In this document: in pieces, positions 1 through 9,739 of the stretch | How the letters are laid out: each line of letters begins with the position of its first letter | Numbering within the stretch: the stretch's first letter is position 1 | Assembly: GCA_016935665.1 (NCBI GenBank) | Contig: JAFGQN010000166.1 | Coordinates: 1-61,939, forward strand | Length of the DNA: 61,939 nucleotides | Source of the DNA: Deltaproteobacteria bacterium | GTDB lineage: Bacteria > Myxococcota_A > Polyangia > JAAYKL01 | Direction: 5' to 3' | Notes under the pieces: generated by a model | The model's database searches: none | What the model saw: only the letters and a program-made list of their open reading frames with translations | What the model was told of the DNA's origin: nothing | Program-made: the position numbers and the translations under genes

Positions 1-1
1 G

Positions 2-61
2 ACCGACGAAGTCACCACTCTGCTGCAGCACAACCCGTTCTGGAAAATTTCATCCCGCTAA
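2..61 (+). CDS. C-terminal tail of a gene cut by the window start
   Basis: Nineteen sense codons are open from the first bases and end in TAA, reading T-D-E-V-T-T-L-L-Q-H-N-P-F-W-K-I-S-S-R. It is convergent with the RhuM-like gene that ends 32 bp further on. The piece is too short to assign a family, and it could be chance reading. It is listed because it abuts a real gene and fits a normal gene end. Confidence 0.3.
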   Translation, partial: TDEVTTLLQHNPFWKISSR

Positions 62-93
62 GGCGGCGTGTTCACAGAACGGATACTGACCTT

Positions 94-1164
94 TTATGAC
101 TTACCCTTATCGTCCTGACCATTCTTCCCGGAGGCTTCGAGCTGTTTCACAGCATTATCGAAATCGCTGGTGGATTGCGCCAATTCCAGCAGGCGCTTGC
201 TGTGAAACTTCTCATATTCGTTTTCGGCCAGTTGCTTCGCCATCTCATGGGAAATACTGCCAGCATGGTTCAGGATGTCCCGGTCATTGATGGTCAGGAA
301 ACCATCCAGCTTTTTAATCCAGTCCTGCATATACATGGGAATCCGACGCATGGCCTGGCCCTGAGCGAAAATCAAATATTGCTCGACAAGGTTATTAAGA
401 GCGGCCAATTCCTCTTCATGCAGGTAATTTTTGGCAATGGTCACATCCTGCTTGCGAACCTTTGCGCCTCGATAGTTGGTCAGTCCCATGTTCGGTTTTT
501 CCGAATCGGCACGGGAGTGAATAATTTCCGCCGCCGTCTGGCCGACAATAGCCCAGTGCATCTTGTTTTGAACTGTCTTAAAAAAATCAATGCTGATATC
601 CAAAGTTGGGTCGTAGTCAATGCTGGTGGCATAAATGTCGGTAATTTTCTGATAAAACCGGCGCTCGGAAGTGCGAATATCCTGTATACGCCGTTCCAGC
701 TCTTCAAAATAATCAAAAGGCTGATCCGGGTTTTTCAGCCGTTCGTCATCCAGCAAAAAGCCCTTCCTGACAAATTCGGCCAATTGTTGCGTTGCCCAGA
801 TGCGAAAGCGTGTCGCCACATGGCTCTTCACCCGGTACCCCACCGAAATAATCATATCCAGATTATAATAATCCAGCAGACGCTTGACCTCACGCTTCCC
901 CTCCAATCGAACCGACAAGAATTTCTTGTGAGTTCCCTCGGGAGGAAGCTCGCCTTCCTCGTAAATGTTCAGCACATGTTGACTGATATTCTGCTGAGTG
1001 GTCTGGAACAACTCGGCCATCAATGGCTGTGTCAGCCATACAGTCTCTCCCGACAGCCGCACATCGAGCTTCAGTGAGCCATCTTCGGCCTTATAAATGA
1101 GAAACTGCCCCTTGGCCGCTTCCACTCCATTTTCATCTGTGTTCACTGGTGATTTCTTTGGCAT
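94..1164 (-). CDS. RhuM-family protein (virulence RhuM / Fic-DOC-like)
   Basis: A 356-residue protein of the RhuM family. Members are often found next to restriction and abortive-infection genes; their biochemical role is not established. The N-terminal part (about residues 20-130) has the family hallmarks: a GETVWLTQPLMAELF helix-turn-helix-like segment, then QNISQHVLNIYEEGEL, then the YYNLDMIISVGYRVKS block, followed by a helical C-terminal half. The start is placed at the internal ATG because AAAGG lies 7 nt upstream; the longer reading begins with GTG and adds five residues. It sits 175 bp downstream of the helicase gene on the same strand, as the last gene of the defence run. It is probably an accessory of that run, but this is inferred from position only. 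Confidence 0.8.
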   Translation of the reverse strand: MPKKSPVNTDENGVEAAKGQFLIYKAEDGSLKLDVRLSGETVWLTQPLMAELFQTTQQNISQHVLNIYEEGELPPEGTHKKFLSVRLEGKREVKRLLDYYNLDMIISVGYRVKSHVATRFRIWATQQLAEFVRKGFLLDDERLKNPDQPFDYFEELERRIQDIRTSERRFYQKITDIYATSIDYDPTLDISIDFFKTVQNKMHWAIVGQTAAEIIHSRADSEKPNMGLTNYRGAKVRKQDVTIAKNYLHEEELAALNNLVEQYLIFAQGQAMRRIPMYMQDWIKKLDGFLTINDRDILNHAGSISHEMAKQLAENEYEKFHSKRLLELAQSTSDFDNAVKQLEASGKNGQDDKGKS

Positions 1165-1339
1165 TACTGAGCCTTTCACAGCCGCTTCATGACCGCGTCT
1201 TCGATTCTTAATGTTTTGTACTGGAAAAAAATATTTTTCATATTGCTCACAACCATTGAAAAAACCGAATACTTCAAATTTTTAAACCGTCCCACATATT
1301 CGCAAAATGCATGTCTGTGCTGCGCCATTAATTCGTATT

Positions 1340-3265
1340 TTAGACCTCATAAACATTTGACTCCCCGAATATTCTTTTGGCGTTTTCAATTATCGAAGGG
1401 CTGGGATTCTGGTAGAACACGACCAAGTTTCTCATTGCTCTGGTGCAACAAACGTAAAAAATCTTCTTCGTACGAGATAAAATATCCGGGTAACTTTTTT
1501 TCTTCGCGGGTTTAAGCGATGCATATATTGAATCGTCCAACAAATATTCAAAATTGTATTTTGACCAACCACCATTATCTAAAACCACAAGAACATTTTT
1601 GAACTGGTCACCTTTGATGTTGTGCTGAGTCGTGAAGGGGGTGAACCCTTCTAAATAAAAAAAGAGATTTTGAAATTCGGAAAATGGAAGACTCGAAACT
1701 CTGGAGAAGACATACGAATTCTCACGTTTAAACGACTGAATATTGTCATCCATCAGGCATATTCCCGTTCGATCCGCTTCTTCAATTACTTCACCAATCG
1801 TCTTGTTCTGATTGGAAGCAAAACTTTCTATTGTATCTCGTAGTGTTTGTTTGTCTCTGCCAAATCGCAACGGGAAATCTGTCTTTTGTATAAATTCATT
1901 GAATCTTTTTTCTTTGTACAACAAAATATTTGTTTGAATTTTAAACAGATGCTTAATCAGTTTATCGCGTTTAGAACCCTTTTTCGCCTGTGCGTCAGTA
2001 TCAATTTTTTTGTCGTCAAGAAGAGCATCTTTAGAGACATATATCTTGCGAACTTCTGTAAACGGCAGGTCCTTTAATTGGCCAAAAAGTGAATTCAGTT
2101 TGGGGTCGGCTAAGATGAGATCAAGTTTGTTTTCTTTTTGCCGATTCTTTAGGGGAACAGCTCTGGCAACGTGTTCAAACGTATCGTCATCAGCGATTTC
2201 AATATTGTCTTCTTTTATTTTATCGACCAAGCTAGACTTAAACTTCAAAATGGGATCGACGTCATAGATTTCATATAACTCAGAAAAGTCAGCCTTTTCA
2301 GCAATGAGACGGTGCGTTAAATTGAGTTGTTTGGTTTCCTTCGAATTTGCAAAATCCCACCCCTCAAAATGTGAAGTTTCATAGGACTTAATCACCTGAT
2401 TTATTGACTTCGATGAAGAGTAAAGAAATGTCGTCTTCCCTGGAACAATTTTTCCATCCTTCATATTCGGAGCACCCATATCATCGGATGGAATCTGAGT
2501 TATACTGTCAGTACGAATCTGATTTGCCAAGTCAATGACACTTTGCGGATTTCTTCGATTTTGGGCTTTGGGTACTTCTTCAATTATTTTTGATTCAATA
2601 TATGACTGCAAATCACCTACGCCATCATCGTAGATTGACTGCATACTGTCACCGAAAAAACCGATTGTATTTGTTCTCTTTTGCTCTTGCAGATATTTAA
2701 GAAGAATTTTGACAATTTTGGGACTGGTATCCTGATATTCGTCCACAAAAATGAATTGGTATTTATCAATGAGAATATTTCTGAGCTTGCCGTATCTCTC
2801 ATACATGGATTCCGCGAGTATCAGCACCTCATCATGTGAAACAATCCCATCTTTTATCCGAAGGTATTCTTTATACTGGATACCTTCTTCTACGCTGTCA
2901 AAAAACGAATAATCAAGGGCTTCCTGAGCTAAATTCGATTTCAAGTCCCCGCTCTTTAACAAATCAACAAGGCACTTTTTCAGTTCAACCTGGAACTGAG
3001 AAATATTGTCCCATAGGAAATCGTGAATAGTAGAGACAGAAAGGTTCGAATGATCCACCCGCTCTGCAATCTCACGCACCGCTGCGTTCGTATAGGTTAT
3101 ACAAGCAATCTTCGCAGTCGGATGTTCGTCAAAGGCGTGGTTAATGACCTGTACTAAGGAATATGTTTTTCCACTTCCAGCGCCGCCGCTGAGCAAGAAG
3201 TTATGCCCTTCATTGATCAGCTTGAATATTTGAACGACCTCGGGCTCTAATTCTGTTTCAACCAT
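1340..3265 (-). CDS. UvrD/PcrA-like superfamily 1 helicase, GajB-like
   Basis: A 641-residue SF1 helicase-like ATPase. The Walker A motif GGAGSGKT is at residues 27-34, followed by ITYTNAA (motif Ia). FIFVDEYQDTS is motif II, TTQHNIKGDQFKNVLVV resembles motif V, and YVCCTRAMRNLVVF is motif VI near the C-terminus. Its start overlaps the end of the OLD-nuclease gene by 19 bp, so the two are probably translationally coupled. A class 2 OLD nuclease followed by a UvrD-like helicase is the organisation of Gabija anti-phage systems (GajA-GajB). It is longer than typical GajB (about 500 residues) because of an insertion around residues 330-470. The role as the helicase-like partner of the adjacent nuclease is family knowledge plus context. 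The segment is visibly AT-richer than the genome backbone further right. Confidence 0.82.
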   Translation of the reverse strand: MVETELEPEVVQIFKLINEGHNFLLSGGAGSGKTYSLVQVINHAFDEHPTAKIACITYTNAAVREIAERVDHSNLSVSTIHDFLWDNISQFQVELKKCLVDLLKSGDLKSNLAQEALDYSFFDSVEEGIQYKEYLRIKDGIVSHDEVLILAESMYERYGKLRNILIDKYQFIFVDEYQDTSPKIVKILLKYLQEQKRTNTIGFFGDSMQSIYDDGVGDLQSYIESKIIEEVPKAQNRRNPQSVIDLANQIRTDSITQIPSDDMGAPNMKDGKIVPGKTTFLYSSSKSINQVIKSYETSHFEGWDFANSKETKQLNLTHRLIAEKADFSELYEIYDVDPILKFKSSLVDKIKEDNIEIADDDTFEHVARAVPLKNRQKENKLDLILADPKLNSLFGQLKDLPFTEVRKIYVSKDALLDDKKIDTDAQAKKGSKRDKLIKHLFKIQTNILLYKEKRFNEFIQKTDFPLRFGRDKQTLRDTIESFASNQNKTIGEVIEEADRTGICLMDDNIQSFKRENSYVFSRVSSLPFSEFQNLFFYLEGFTPFTTQHNIKGDQFKNVLVVLDNGGWSKYNFEYLLDDSIYASLKPAKKKSYPDILSRTKKIFYVCCTRAMRNLVVFYQNPSPSIIENAKRIFGESNVYEV

Positions 3266-5433
3266 AACAGCCCTTCACTAATGTATGCTGGCGTTATCCA
3301 GTTTGAAAACTGTAAATTTGTCTCGTCATCCTCTATACTATGCAAAAGAATATCGAGTGCGAAAGAAGGCTTTTTATCCACACATTCCCTAGCGAGCGTA
3401 TATGCACTATTTATATCATCCTCAAGTTTCTCCCGATTTTTGAGTCCAGCAAATGTATCACTACTATCAGAGATGAATTTTCTATTTAGATGAAAAAAAG
3501 CGTCTTCGAAGCTGCGAGCATAATACACGTCACCTTTCGCGTTCTTCTCCTCCATTTGATAACAAATTAGAACATGCCCGCCTTTATTCACCTTCCAAGT
3601 CCTGTCCTTTGGGTCTTTTGATATCGACCTTTGGTCGAGAGGGCGATTTAAATAGGATTTGAAATCGCAACCGTTCAGAAAAAATTTTAGAGCAGTGTTC
3701 GAAGAATGAGTCGCCGTTGCCACAGGTTCTGCTGCAATCCTCTTGTTTTCATTTTCTTTCCCCGAATCAATATCTGTGATTATCAGACACTTAATGCCAA
3801 TAAAATCTATAAATTTCTCAAAAATTTGAGAGTATGCACCAACCTCTACAATTGAAATATTTTGTGATAATAGTGGCGTTTCGTTTTGAACGTCGTTTTG
3901 ATCAATTTTCTTCATCATTGCGGGCAACAAAATACGTTCTGTGTCGCCCTCCACCAATATTGCCTTGTCAGCGAAAAAAAGTTCAGCTCTATTAAGCGTC
4001 AAATATTGCTTCAAGAACCTGAAGTGTTGTTGTTCTTCATCGATGATGTATTCCTGTTTCAGATCAGTCAGATTCTTCGAAATGATCGCATCTGCCATAC
4101 CGTTTTTTGTAAAAAATTTAATATCGTCGAAGCTGCTTTCCGCAGCAATATGAGAAGAATGAGTGGTGATAATTGTCTGAAGATTGAAAGCAGGACCAGA
4201 CTTTCCTTCGCTCGCGTTTCTCAATATATCTTTTATATTCTTAATAAAAACATATTGCATTTGCGGATGGGTATGTGCTTCGGGCTCTTCGATAAATAGG
4301 AGGTTAATCTCTGCAGGGGGCTCATTTTCGTCTTCTTCGCGCTGAAAATCGTGAAGCCGAACTTCGATCTCGAAAATCATGCTAATTAAATTTAAATAGC
4401 CAAGGCCGTTATAATTTTCTGGCAAAGAGAAATCATTGTCCCCGTCATGGTTATATGCAACGGTTGTGTTATCCTTCAAAAGATTTTTGTGCTCCAATGT
4501 GGAGTTGACACAGATTTGCGAATCTCCGGCTTTTATCCCGCCAAATCGTTTTACTTTTTCAATGACGTCATGAAAGATCTTGCCATATGCGGTATTCAAG
4601 TGCTTGTCAGTATCGCTCAAAGCATCTTTGAAGCTTTCTATCTCCGGTGATTCTTCTGCCTTTTTTTCTTTATTTTCGTAGTACTTCGATGCCAAATTCG
4701 AGAGTGTTTTATTTGAGTCTTTGTTAGACACTTCTCGCTTTGCCGAGATCGCTTGAAAATTCAATAGCCCCTTGAGAGATACATTATCTTTATCAAGGTC
4801 TCTGTATTCACTTTCGTTTTCAGATTTGGTTTCAATATCGTACGAAATTGATTTGCGGAAAATCCGAAAAAACTGTCTATGTTTTTTTTGCATAAATTCG
4901 TTAAACAAAGACTCGTCGGACAATGCTTCGTTGCCGCTTTCGACGTCGGCTGCTGTTCCGCCAATTTTTTCAACCGTAGACGCAGACACTCTTGCCTTCT
5001 TTTTGGTTCTGTATTCGATAAATGCAGAATGTAATTTTGAAAAATCTGGTTCGGCAATGACATACTCGAAAAGCAGCACCACCATATTGTTACACGGGTC
5101 AAGATCCAGCATTAACGCTTTAATATTTGCCAAACTGTCAGCATCAGAATATTCAATAAATACCTTCAGTGAAAGTCTTCGCGACACATCCGACGCCATT
5201 GGCGTACCATTGACAACGTTATCGCGAAGTGCTTTCTGAAAGCCGATATTGAAATCGTCGTAACTGAACATGCTCGACGTCGGCTTCGCAGACAAAAATT
5301 TCCCTAACAAAGACAGAAGAGAGGTCTTACCGCAATTATTTTTGCCAATGATGAGTGACAGCTCATTTTCTAAGGAAAGTTCAAAGTCTTTCAACAATCT
5401 GAAATTTTCCGCTTTTAGTTTCACGATTTTCAC
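3247..5433 (-). CDS. OLD-family ATP-dependent nuclease (AAA + TOPRIM), GajA-like
   Basis: A 728-residue overcoming-lysogenization-defect nuclease. The ABC-type ATPase half shows Walker A GKNNCGKTS (residues 30-38), a signature-like NYNGLGYLNL (341-350), Walker B LLFIEEPEAHTHP (378-390) and an H-loop TTHSSH (423-428). The TOPRIM nuclease half shows AILVEGDTER (491-500, catalytic Glu 495) and IITDIDSG (551-558, the Asp-x-Asp pair). GTG is the start, with GGAGGG 8 nt upstream. The gene begins 33 bp after the type IIG enzyme and overlaps the helicase gene downstream, so the three look like one operon. It is longer than GajA (about 580 residues), with extra sequence around residues 140-330 between the ATPase lobes. 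It is likely an anti-phage DNA nuclease working with the helicase; class 2 OLD assignment rests on the tandem helicase. Confidence 0.85.
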   Translation of the reverse strand: MKIVKLKAENFRLLKDFELSLENELSLIIGKNNCGKTSLLSLLGKFLSAKPTSSMFSYDDFNIGFQKALRDNVVNGTPMASDVSRRLSLKVFIEYSDADSLANIKALMLDLDPCNNMVVLLFEYVIAEPDFSKLHSAFIEYRTKKKARVSASTVEKIGGTAADVESGNEALSDESLFNEFMQKKHRQFFRIFRKSISYDIETKSENESEYRDLDKDNVSLKGLLNFQAISAKREVSNKDSNKTLSNLASKYYENKEKKAEESPEIESFKDALSDTDKHLNTAYGKIFHDVIEKVKRFGGIKAGDSQICVNSTLEHKNLLKDNTTVAYNHDGDNDFSLPENYNGLGYLNLISMIFEIEVRLHDFQREEDENEPPAEINLLFIEEPEAHTHPQMQYVFIKNIKDILRNASEGKSGPAFNLQTIITTHSSHIAAESSFDDIKFFTKNGMADAIISKNLTDLKQEYIIDEEQQHFRFLKQYLTLNRAELFFADKAILVEGDTERILLPAMMKKIDQNDVQNETPLLSQNISIVEVGAYSQIFEKFIDFIGIKCLIITDIDSGKENENKRIAAEPVATATHSSNTALKFFLNGCDFKSYLNRPLDQRSISKDPKDRTWKVNKGGHVLICYQMEEKNAKGDVYYARSFEDAFFHLNRKFISDSSDTFAGLKNREKLEDDINSAYTLARECVDKKPSFALDILLHSIEDDETNLQFSNWITPAYISEGLLWLKQN

Positions 5434-5466
5434 GAAAACGTTCCCTCCAATAGTAGATTAGAATTT

Positions 5467-8400
5467 TTAATCAACTCGTCTCCATTTAACGACATCATGG
5501 CTTTGATACTGAACCAGCACCCCAACTGCCGCCAAGCTCTCCAACACCGGCTCAACAGATTTAACTTGCGCTCTTTTGAAAGAATTCTTCACATCCTCAC
5601 TTGTCCATGTGCCTTCCGAATTCTGAATCAAATCGCGAATTGCTGAGATTCTTTCCGGCAGCGTTTTGGGCCATGAACGTTTATTCTCTGACATGGAAGG
5701 AATTCTAGACAAACTGGATTCTGCTTGTTTTGCAGAAGAAATGGTTTCTTGGGATTCCTGAATTTCTCCGGGCAGCCTAACGTTTGCACGTTGAAATTCT
5801 GGTCGAAGCCATTTAATTATGCCATTTCTTTCTTCTGTCGCGCGCTGATGATTTAAATCTAACAACCACTCAATAATATTATCCTCGGACTCCCCAACCT
5901 TCCAGCCGTAGGCATCATAGACAGCAGCGTCGAGCTCATTATGCAACACAGCTAGAACCTGAACCAAACCAAGCTGATAGATTCGAGCTTCCTTATGCGA
6001 CAATTTTTCATTACCCTGCAACTTCGACAGCACGTTATAAAGAGATGTGAGAGTAATCTCAGGGTGACTTTCTATTTGTTCTTTTCTATGTTTCTCTATT
6101 TTCTCAGCAATCTTAGCAATTTCTTTTTTCTTATGAGAGGAACACGCGGGAAAGGGAAAAGGATCGAAGCAAGGACCGTTCTGATAACGCAAGTCATTTC
6201 CCACTCCCATCCGACCGCCGGTTGCAGCGGACCAAATCACATGGATTTTACTACTGAGTATTCCGAGATGATACGAATCAGAGAGAGCAATCGCAATGAC
6301 TCCACCGTCAACGAGATTGTTTGGCCACGTAAGTGTGGTAAAAACTCGAAACTTTGCTACTTCACTTGTGACAATATATCGATTGAGGCCGCTGTTTGCC
6401 AAGCGTAAATCGGGACGTGGTCTACCAAAAACCCACCATTTTTCACGAAAAGTTTTGTCGCGGTTCTGTATCCTAATTGGTCGTACATGGTCATAAAGGT
6501 ACTGGTACAAGATTGGATATTTTCCACGACTTTCTTCTTCTGAGAGCCCGAACATGTCGACTACGTAACGCTCTGTTGGTTTTTGAGTTATGTCACGTCC
6601 TGCCCAATACCGAGGGAGCCGTTCCTCGCACTCTGGTTGACGAGTGACGAACTTTGTCTTTTGTTCCGAATCGATCTGGAATTGTGAGCCGACTAATTTA
6701 CATCCTTGCCAACAAATCTTTGCATTAGCTAAGAGAGGAATCGCTGTCGTAAGATTTGCACCTGCTTTCAAGTTGCTGTGGATTATCCCTACCTTTGAGC
6801 TCAATTCTACAGATACAGTTTCCGTTCCTGCGAACGATTCTGATGTGACAGTACGTAATATCCCAAGCTTTTTACCTGGAGCTGCCACAGTCATTCCTAT
6901 TCTAACTTGAGCCCCACTCTCGGAATCAACCCAAGGATGGTCTGGTATGGCAAAAACGACAGACAATGGCAATTTGCTCTCAAGATAATTTTGAAGCACT
7001 TTTCTACTAGAGGTTTGAGAAATACTGTTTGTTGTAATAAAGCCAAATTGACGAATTTGACCAGTACTGAGCAGGGAGGCCGCGTAGTTCCACCAGTACA
7101 TCACAAAATCAATAGTCTCAGGTAGCTCTCGATACACACTTCTGAGGGCATCCACATATCCATCACCGATTGCTGTTCGCATCCTTTTGCTTCCAACAAA
7201 AGGGGGATTTCCAACTACATAATCCGCTTTGGGCCATTCGGCCTTGCGCGGATTGATATATCGATACTGAACTACTGCCGCTGTTTCATCAGGGATATCC
7301 TTCCCTGTTACAGGATGCTCTTTCATGGTTTCGCCATCCCATTGCGTTAAGGGTTTCCCATGATCATCTATAACAATTTCTTCTTTGTCGTACGCCAATA
7401 CTGCATCCCTGCATTCAATATTGCCGTAGTTCTGCAGAACAGGCTCAGGAACATTGAGCGTTTTCTCATCTCTCGCGTACGTTCGAACATGCCACTGTAG
7501 ATACCCAATCCACAGCACCATCTCAGCAATTTCCTTGGCCCAGCGTTTGACTTCAATTCCTAAAAATTGTGACGGATTTACCGTGAGATTTTCCCAGTCA
7601 AATCGCATCGATTCCCCGAACGCCTCAAGCATGGACAATACCTCGCCCTCTAGTCGCTTGAACATTTCCAGCGTCACATACAGAAAGTTCCCTGAACCAC
7701 AGGCGGGATCGAGCACCTTTGTTTGGCAAAGCTTTGAATGGAAAGCGCGGACTACCTTGCGGGCTGCCTGCATATCGTCGCTTTCCACCAGATGCATGGC
7801 CTCAGCCTTCACGAGATTCCATTCTTCTCGAAGCGGCTCTTCAATAGTCGGTCGGACCAACCGTTCTACATATGCTTTGGGCGTGTAATGAGCACCAAGA
7901 GCATGACGCTCTTTCGGATTTAATGCGCGCTCCAAAAGGGTACCGAAAATTGCGGGTTCAACATCGGACCAATCCATTTTGGCAGCGTCGAGCAGTAGCT
8001 GTAGTTGCTTTTCATTGAGTGGCAGAGCATCCTGGCTGGCGAACAGTCCACCATTAAACTTTAATAGCTTTCCGGCGACCATGGTATCGCCACCATCATT
8101 CATGGCTTTCCATAATGCGCGCACGCCATTGGGAAATGATTTGGGCGAAGGTAGCCAAAAGCGCTCGATTGAGTCAGTAAAGATATTGTGAGGCAGCAAC
8201 CCAACGTCCTCAGCGAACATCGTGAAAATACAGCGCATCAAAAATGTCGCGACAGTTTCCGAATGATGTCCGGCACCTTCAAGGTCTTTTGACAACTCCG
8301 CAAGTTTTCCAGCAACTTCACGGGTTACTTTAATGACCTGTTTCGCAGGGTCCAACGCAAGTGGATCGGTGAAAATCTTTTTTAATGTTTCAGCGTTCTG

Positions 8401-8898
8401 AGCGAGGTCTTTAAGAAAAAAGCGGAATTTTTGCGGATTTGGGAACCGCGAATAATGGGTTGACCCATCAAACGATGCGTAAATATCAAAACAGTATCCA
8501 ATATCGCAGATTACAAGAAAGGGCGGCGGTGAATCCACATGTTTGGCATACTTCAGGGCTTGCCCATATGCTTCCTGCATCGCCAAATACCATCCGCCCG
8601 TCCCTCTTTTAGCAGTACCAATCTTTTTTGACTCTGCAGTTGACCCCTGCTTGGCCTCCAGAATCAGGCAACCTTTTTTGTACAGATCCATTTTTCCGAT
8701 ACTGGAAGAATCACCTTCATGCGGAATTCGAACATCGCCCTCAAAAACATACGTGTCTTTTTCAGCGTCGCCTGTCGTTGGATTGGGCCTATCGACGCCC
8801 AGTACCTCACAAAGCTCCATGAGAAAAGCATCTTTATTAGCTCGCTCAGACGCCTGAGATTCTGACCATTTCTGAATAAATTCTTCGAGTGTCTGCAT
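5467..8898 (-). CDS. Type IIG/IIL restriction-modification enzyme (nuclease and N6-adenine methylase in one chain)
   Basis: A 1143-residue single-chain restriction-modification protein of the MmeI-like kind. At the N-terminus a PD-(D/E)XK nuclease signature is visible: Asp 71, then Glu 81-x-Lys 83 in GKMDLYKKGCLILEAKQ. The methyltransferase has motif I DPACGSGNFL (397-406) and catalytic motif IV NPPF (564-567), the order of gamma-class N6-adenine methylases. A target-recognition region follows (about 690-950). The last 70 residues (ERISAIRDLIQNSEGTWTSE onwards) resemble a winged helix and are extra compared with MmeI (about 920 residues). It is the first gene of the minus-strand defence run. 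A BREX PglX methylase was considered, but no other BREX gene is present and the N-terminal nuclease motif argues for type IIG/IIL. Confidence 0.85.
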   Translation of the reverse strand: MQTLEEFIQKWSESQASERANKDAFLMELCEVLGVDRPNPTTGDAEKDTYVFEGDVRIPHEGDSSSIGKMDLYKKGCLILEAKQGSTAESKKIGTAKRGTGGWYLAMQEAYGQALKYAKHVDSPPPFLVICDIGYCFDIYASFDGSTHYSRFPNPQKFRFFLKDLAQNAETLKKIFTDPLALDPAKQVIKVTREVAGKLAELSKDLEGAGHHSETVATFLMRCIFTMFAEDVGLLPHNIFTDSIERFWLPSPKSFPNGVRALWKAMNDGGDTMVAGKLLKFNGGLFASQDALPLNEKQLQLLLDAAKMDWSDVEPAIFGTLLERALNPKERHALGAHYTPKAYVERLVRPTIEEPLREEWNLVKAEAMHLVESDDMQAARKVVRAFHSKLCQTKVLDPACGSGNFLYVTLEMFKRLEGEVLSMLEAFGESMRFDWENLTVNPSQFLGIEVKRWAKEIAEMVLWIGYLQWHVRTYARDEKTLNVPEPVLQNYGNIECRDAVLAYDKEEIVIDDHGKPLTQWDGETMKEHPVTGKDIPDETAAVVQYRYINPRKAEWPKADYVVGNPPFVGSKRMRTAIGDGYVDALRSVYRELPETIDFVMYWWNYAASLLSTGQIRQFGFITTNSISQTSSRKVLQNYLESKLPLSVVFAIPDHPWVDSESGAQVRIGMTVAAPGKKLGILRTVTSESFAGTETVSVELSSKVGIIHSNLKAGANLTTAIPLLANAKICWQGCKLVGSQFQIDSEQKTKFVTRQPECEERLPRYWAGRDITQKPTERYVVDMFGLSEEESRGKYPILYQYLYDHVRPIRIQNRDKTFREKWWVFGRPRPDLRLANSGLNRYIVTSEVAKFRVFTTLTWPNNLVDGGVIAIALSDSYHLGILSSKIHVIWSAATGGRMGVGNDLRYQNGPCFDPFPFPACSSHKKKEIAKIAEKIEKHRKEQIESHPEITLTSLYNVLSKLQGNEKLSHKEARIYQLGLVQVLAVLHNELDAAVYDAYGWKVGESEDNIIEWLLDLNHQRATEERNGIIKWLRPEFQRANVRLPGEIQESQETISSAKQAESSLSRIPSMSENKRSWPKTLPERISAIRDLIQNSEGTWTSEDVKNSFKRAQVKSVEPVLESLAAVGVLVQYQSHDVVKWRRVD

Positions 8899-9084
8899 CT
8901 TTTCCGATTCCGAATTATTGGCTATTCTGCTGTATCCATTGAAGATTTCTCATAATTTTACAGACCACGAAGAAAATGACCAGGGAAACTTACTGTTTTT
9001 CATGGAGAATATCTGTTGTTCACTGTCTGCGTTGTGCGGGAAGGTGTCCCATAAAATAGGCAAGATTATTTCAACACACAATAC

Positions 9085-9096
9085 AAATCAGACAAA
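9085..9096. promoter_or_regulatory. Putative AbiEi-type operator half-site
   Basis: AAATCAGACAAA lies 31 bp before the first AbiEi start codon. The same 12 bases begin the left arm of the inverted repeat in front of the second AbiEi-like gene (10654-10708). No matching inverted partner is seen here. AbiEi proteins are known to bind inverted repeats and repress their own promoter, so this is likely a shared binding half-site. Confidence 0.45.
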
Positions 9097-9127
9097 TCAC
9101 CTTCACTTATTCACAAGTGCTGGTATT

Positions 9128-9739
9128 ATGTCTGAAATGAGGAAACCATTCGAAAATGTGATTGAGGTGTTTCAAAAGCACAATGGAATACTGCGAATGG
9201 CTGAGGCCATTGAGCTGGGAATCACCAGATACACGCTGTACAAGATGCGAGACGAGGGTATCGTTGAGGCAATATCCCGTGGCGTGTACCGTCTGACTGA
9301 CATTGAAGGGATGAGCAATCCCGACCTGGCGACAGTGGCGAGTCGCGCCACACAAGGCATTGTGTGCCTTATTTCGGCACTCTCTTTTCATGAGCTCACT
9401 ACGCAGGTTCCTCACGCGGTGGATATTGCACTCCCCAGAGGTGCGGAACTGCCGCGCATAGACTACCCGCCAATCAACACATATTGGTTTTCAGGCGACG
9501 CCTATTCCGAGGGCATTGAGATGCATACCATTGACGGCGTATCCGTGCGCATTTACACCCCGGAAAAAAGTATCGCTGACATCTTCAAATACAGAAACAA
9601 ACTGGGCCAGGACGTGGCACTCGAAGCGCTTCAAATGTGGGCGAAGCGCAAGGAACGCAACATCAACATGCTCATGAAATATGCAAAAATATGCCGTGTG
9701 GAAAAAGTCATTCGCCCGTATGTGGAGGCACTACTATGA
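9128..9739 (+). CDS. abiEi: AbiEi-family antitoxin / autorepressor
   Basis: A 203-residue type IV antitoxin of the AbiEi family. The N-terminal winged helix reads KHNGILRMAEAIELGITRYT and is followed by the family signature GVYRLTD with ATRATQGIVCLISALSFHEL-like sequence. The C-terminal domain has the YTPEKSIADIFKYRNKLG block typical of the family. The ORF is open further upstream, but ATG at 9128 is where family similarity begins. The stop codon overlaps the toxin start as ATGA. In known AbiE systems the antitoxin binds operator repeats and represses the operon while also counteracting the toxin without contacting it directly. Here the half-site at 9085 fits that role. Confidence 0.85.
   Translation: MSEMRKPFENVIEVFQKHNGILRMAEAIELGITRYTLYKMRDEGIVEAISRGVYRLTDIEGMSNPDLATVASRATQGIVCLISALSFHELTTQVPHAVDIALPRGAELPRIDYPPINTYWFSGDAYSEGIEMHTIDGVSVRIYTPEKSIADIFKYRNKLGQDVALEALQMWAKRKERNINMLMKYAKICRVEKVIRPYVEALL

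Noticed and set aside
3247-5433. OLD-type ATPase considered as AriA of a PARIS system
   Set aside because: The protein has its own TOPRIM domain and is followed by a UvrD-like helicase, which fits Gabija rather than a separate AriB.
5467-8898. Large methyltransferase considered as BREX PglX
   Set aside because: No brxA, brxB, brxC, brxL or pglZ is nearby, and an N-terminal D...ExK nuclease motif is present, pointing to a type IIG enzyme.
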